The notes under the pieces: generated by a model | Seen by the model: only the letters and a program-made list of their open reading frames with translations | Database searches by the model: none | What the model was told of the DNA's origin: nothing | Shown: positions 6,994-8,791 of the stretch, one piece after another | Numbering within the stretch: position 1 is the first letter of the stretch | Layout of the letters: the number at the start of each line of letters is the position of its first letter | Made by a program: the position numbers and the translations under genes | Assembly: GCA_002409145.1 (NCBI GenBank) | Contig: DHUL01000051.1 | Location: 1-8,791, forward strand | Direction of reading: 5' to 3' | DNA: 8,791 nt | DNA from: Bacteroidales bacterium UBA5235 | Lineage (GTDB): Bacteria > Bacteroidota > Bacteroidia > Bacteroidales > VadinHA17

Positions 6994-7031
6994 CCGGAGC
7001 CTGTCTGGCTGCCTGCACACGACGGCTCCGG
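6994..7031. other. GC-rich hairpin between convergent genes
   Basis: CCGGAGCC (6994-7001) pairs perfectly with GGCTCCGG (7024-7031). The stem can extend by three pairs (GTC 7003-7005 with GAC 7021-7023) past a single-base bulge. It sits between the ends of the glycosyltransferase and thioredoxin genes, where a shared terminator is expected. There is no T-tract on either strand, so it may instead act as an mRNA 3' stabiliser or a Rho-dependent end. Confidence 0.4.
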
Positions 7032-7035
7032 GGTA

Positions 7036-7458
7036 TTACTTAGCCTTGTTAATGCTTGCGATGACAGCTTCCTTCGACTTCACCCCGATTATTCTCTCCA
7101 CCTCCTTGCCGTCCCTGAACAGGATCATCGTCGGGATGTTCCGGATTCCATACTGTGCCGCAACCTGCGGCTGCTCATCCACGTTGAGCTTGTAGATTGT
7201 TGCGGTGCCTTCAGTCGCCACGGCTACCTCGTTAAGTATCGGCGCCATCATTTTACACGGCATGCACCAGTCGGCCCAGAAATCAACCAGCACAACTCCT
7301 TTCTTCGTCTTGTGTGCAAAGTTCTGTGCCGTGAGATGCTCTATCAGTTCGCTGTCAGCTACTGCCGGGGCATTCTTCATCTTGTTGTACGAGCGAATGA
7401 GAAGTATTGCAACCACCGCAATAACAACCAAAGCTATAATCAGTCCTTTCATTTTCAT
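7036..7458 (-). CDS. Membrane-anchored thioredoxin with WCMPC active site
   Basis: A 140-residue protein with one N-terminal hydrophobic helix (about residues 5-21), a short basic/polar linker and a complete thioredoxin domain. VVLVDFWADWCMPCKMMAP holds the redox pair Cys65 and Cys68, and NIPT supplies the cis-proline at 109. The usual CGPC is CMPC, a change next to the nucleophilic Cys that can shift redox potential. There is no lipobox. Basic residues flank the helix on both sides (K2, K4; R22, K26, K28), so topology is ambiguous, but operon linkage to a cytoplasmic reductase favours a cytoplasmic-facing domain. It is the last gene of the operon, six bases after the reductase stop. A strong AAGGAG lies only two bases before this ATG but eight before the Met3 codon (7452), so the true start may be 7452, giving 138 residues. 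Confidence 0.9.
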   Translation of the reverse strand: MKMKGLIIALVVIAVVAILLIRSYNKMKNAPAVADSELIEHLTAQNFAHKTKKGVVLVDFWADWCMPCKMMAPILNEVAVATEGTATIYKLNVDEQPQVAAQYGIRNIPTMILFRDGKEVERIIGVKSKEAVIASINKAK

Positions 7459-7460
7459 AT

Positions 7461-7466
7461 CTCCTT
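7461..7466 (-). promoter_or_regulatory. Strong Shine-Dalgarno site overlapping the reductase stop codon
   Basis: On the minus strand this reads AAGGAG, the only strong ribosome site in the window. Its first two bases are the last two of the TAA that ends the reductase gene, suggesting translational coupling. Its spacing suits the ATG at 7452 (8 bases) better than the ATG at 7458 (2 bases). Confidence 0.6.
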
Positions 7467-8403
7467 ATTTTCTTTTTTGTGAATGCAGGTAATCGGCAGC
7501 AGCAAGTGCTGCTATGGTTCCGTCGGCAACGGCAGTTGTAACCTGCCTGTAACGTTTGGCGTTGGCATCACCTGCTGAAAAAACGCCTTCGATATTTGTT
7601 GACATATCGGCTCCGACAATGATTTCACCTCTATCGTTCATGTTCATATGCCCCCTGAGCCACTCGGTGTTGGGCACATAACCAATAAAGATGAAGACAC
7701 CGTCAGTTTTGAAATCCGTCTCCCCGCCGGTGACCAGGTTCTTTATTTTCACACCCTCCAGCTTTTCCTCTCCGTAAAATGAAGCGATTGTTGATGACAT
7801 CACGAAGCTTATCTTCGGATTTGCTTTTGCCTCATCCACTGCATACTGAAATGCCTGGAAGTGATCAAACTGGTGAACAACGGTCACCCTGGTAGCGTAT
7901 TTTGTAAGTGAAACTGCCTCCTCGAGGGCTGAGTTGCCTCCTCCTACCACAACTATCTCCTTGCCTGTGAAGAAATCTCCGTCACAGGTGGCGCAGTAGG
8001 AGATGCCCTTCCCCCTGAATGTGTCTTCTCCGGGTACCCCCAGCGTGCGCGACCGGCCGCCGGTTGCCATTATGATTGCCTCGGCTGTATATGCCTGGCC
8101 GTCACCTGTGGTTACACTCTTGATCTTATCTTCAAGGCGGAAAGATCTGATCTCCGTATTGCCCTTCACTGCCGCGCCAAAAGCAGTTGCCTGCTTCTTC
8201 ATCACCGAGCCGAGCATATATCCGTTGATCTTCTCTATCCCTGGGTAGTTGGCAATCTCGTGGGTCAGGGTCATCTGTCCGCCAGGGGTGCCCTCTGTGA
8301 GAACCAGGGTCTTCAGCCTTGCCCGCGAGAGGTAGATCGCTGCCGACAGTCCGGCCGGTCCTCCGCCGAGAATAATAACATTGTAGTGATTGCTGTTCTC
8401 CAT
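7465..8403 (-). CDS. trxB: Thioredoxin reductase-like flavoprotein with altered NADPH-binding signature
   Basis: A 312-residue low-molecular-weight thioredoxin reductase. The FAD motif is GGGPAGLSAAIY (13-24), the redox disulfide is CATC (137-140) within ISYCATCDGDFF, the second dinucleotide fold has VVGGGNSALEEA (152-163), and the C-terminal FAD-contacting GVFSAGDA is at 273-280. Length and order are those of E. coli TrxB, so it probably passes electrons through FAD and the CATC pair to a thioredoxin. In E. coli the 2'-phosphate of NADPH is gripped by HRRxxxR. Here the aligned residues are HQFDHFQ (177-183), with all three arginines lost. NADH or another donor is therefore plausible. It is flanked in the same operon by two thioredoxin-fold genes, three bases after one and six before the other. 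The start ATG at 8403 gives the usual short N-terminus before the FAD strand. No Shine-Dalgarno sequence is seen. Confidence 0.93.
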   Translation of the reverse strand: MENSNHYNVIILGGGPAGLSAAIYLSRARLKTLVLTEGTPGGQMTLTHEIANYPGIEKINGYMLGSVMKKQATAFGAAVKGNTEIRSFRLEDKIKSVTTGDGQAYTAEAIIMATGGRSRTLGVPGEDTFRGKGISYCATCDGDFFTGKEIVVVGGGNSALEEAVSLTKYATRVTVVHQFDHFQAFQYAVDEAKANPKISFVMSSTIASFYGEEKLEGVKIKNLVTGGETDFKTDGVFIFIGYVPNTEWLRGHMNMNDRGEIIVGADMSTNIEGVFSAGDANAKRYRQVTTAVADGTIAALAAADYLHSQKRK

Positions 8404-8406
8404 TAT

Positions 8407-8760
8407 CTATGCGTTGGGCTTGCCAAACTCATTATCGAGGATTGTCTTCACCTGTTGCATTGTCTGGATGCTTGAGGTTGCCTTCACCATCTTGCCGTTC
8501 TTGTAATAGACGGTGTAGGGCAGGCCCATGAATCCACTGGTGAGCGGCGCGTTACGGATCACCTGTGCCTCGGGATTGTCAAACTCCATATCGAAGAATT
8601 TCACATGGCCGTAAACAGGCTCTAGTTCCTCCATGATACCGTACACCGGTATGCACATCGGGCCCATCCTGCCGCAGCAGACCATTACATTCTCATTCTC
8701 ATTGATAACTTTTTCGAGCTGCTGTGCAGACTCAACATGATTTAAATTTGTGTAAAGCAT
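8407..8760 (-). CDS. Thioredoxin-fold protein with MGPM in place of the CGPC active site
   Basis: A 117-residue cytoplasmic protein (no signal or membrane helix) with thioredoxin-fold order. A helix and strand lead to NVMVCCGRMGPMCIPVY, then a long helix, the VKFFDMEFDNPEA strand (E. coli Trx has VDxxxNP), the cis-proline site GLPYTVYYKNG (Pro81) and a C-terminal helix. Where thioredoxin has WCGPCK, this protein reads RMGPMC (31-36). Both redox cysteines align with methionines (32, 35), while Cys28, Cys29 and Cys36 surround the site. It may form an unusual disulfide (29-36), bind a soft metal, or act as a non-redox adaptor. I recall similar CCGRMGPMC proteins in other Bacteroidota, so the motif looks maintained rather than decayed. 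It is the first gene of the operon; its promoter lies in or beyond the AT-rich 31 bases left in the window. Confidence 0.85.
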   Translation of the reverse strand: MLYTNLNHVESAQQLEKVINENENVMVCCGRMGPMCIPVYGIMEELEPVYGHVKFFDMEFDNPEAQVIRNAPLTSGFMGLPYTVYYKNGKMVKATSSIQTMQQVKTILDNEFGKPNA

Positions 8761-8791
8761 ATTTTCTTTTTTATTGATTGATTAATTCTGA

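Noticed and set aside
6934..7482. 182-codon plus-strand frame opposite the thioredoxin gene
   Set aside because: It is antisense to a complete thioredoxin with its active site and has no motif of its own.

Overview
The window looks like chromosome from a member of the Bacteroidota, probably Bacteroidales-like; I cannot name the genus. Three things point there. A TAnnTTTG-type -7 element precedes the first operon, most genes lack a Shine-Dalgarno sequence, and the families present (PIN/RHH pair, CC/CPKC protein, GT-C-like membrane enzyme, MGPM thioredoxin-like protein) are ones I associate with that phylum from memory. Base composition shifts along the window: the left ~800 bases are clearly AT-rich, the rest is moderate GC.

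Layout. (1) 1-740, minus strand: a type II toxin-antitoxin pair of VapBC type. An RHH antitoxin is followed after one base by a PIN-domain toxin that runs off the left edge. Upstream lies an array of four TACGTA-like palindromes, one overlapping the promoter -7 element. (2) 740-1274: about 530 bases with no convincing gene. (3) 1275-4617, plus strand: a 167-residue protein with CC and CPKC cysteine motifs, a copper-exporting P1B-type ATPase (CopA), and a small secreted protein with two acidic DxDxDG-Cys motifs, closed by a good intrinsic terminator at 4646-4675. (4) 4804-6924, plus strand: a GT2 glycosyltransferase fused to a polytopic GT-C-like membrane domain. (5) 7036-8760, minus strand: a tight three-gene redox operon. 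It reads thioredoxin-fold protein with MGPM in place of CGPC, then a thioredoxin reductase-like flavoprotein, then a membrane-anchored thioredoxin with a WCMPC active site. It converges on the glycosyltransferase gene.

How the genes fit together. CopA exports Cu(I) from the cytoplasm. The CC/CPKC protein and the secreted acidic repeat protein sit on either side of it and could be metal-linked, but that rests on position and cysteine content only. The redox operon is the most unusual part. The reductase keeps its CATC redox site and nucleotide-fold glycine motif but has lost all three arginines of the HRRxxxR NADPH-phosphate signature. It is co-transcribed with one canonical-fold and one cysteine-swapped thioredoxin, so its electron donor and acceptors may not be the textbook ones. 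No CRISPR array, rRNA, tRNA or insertion sequence was seen.
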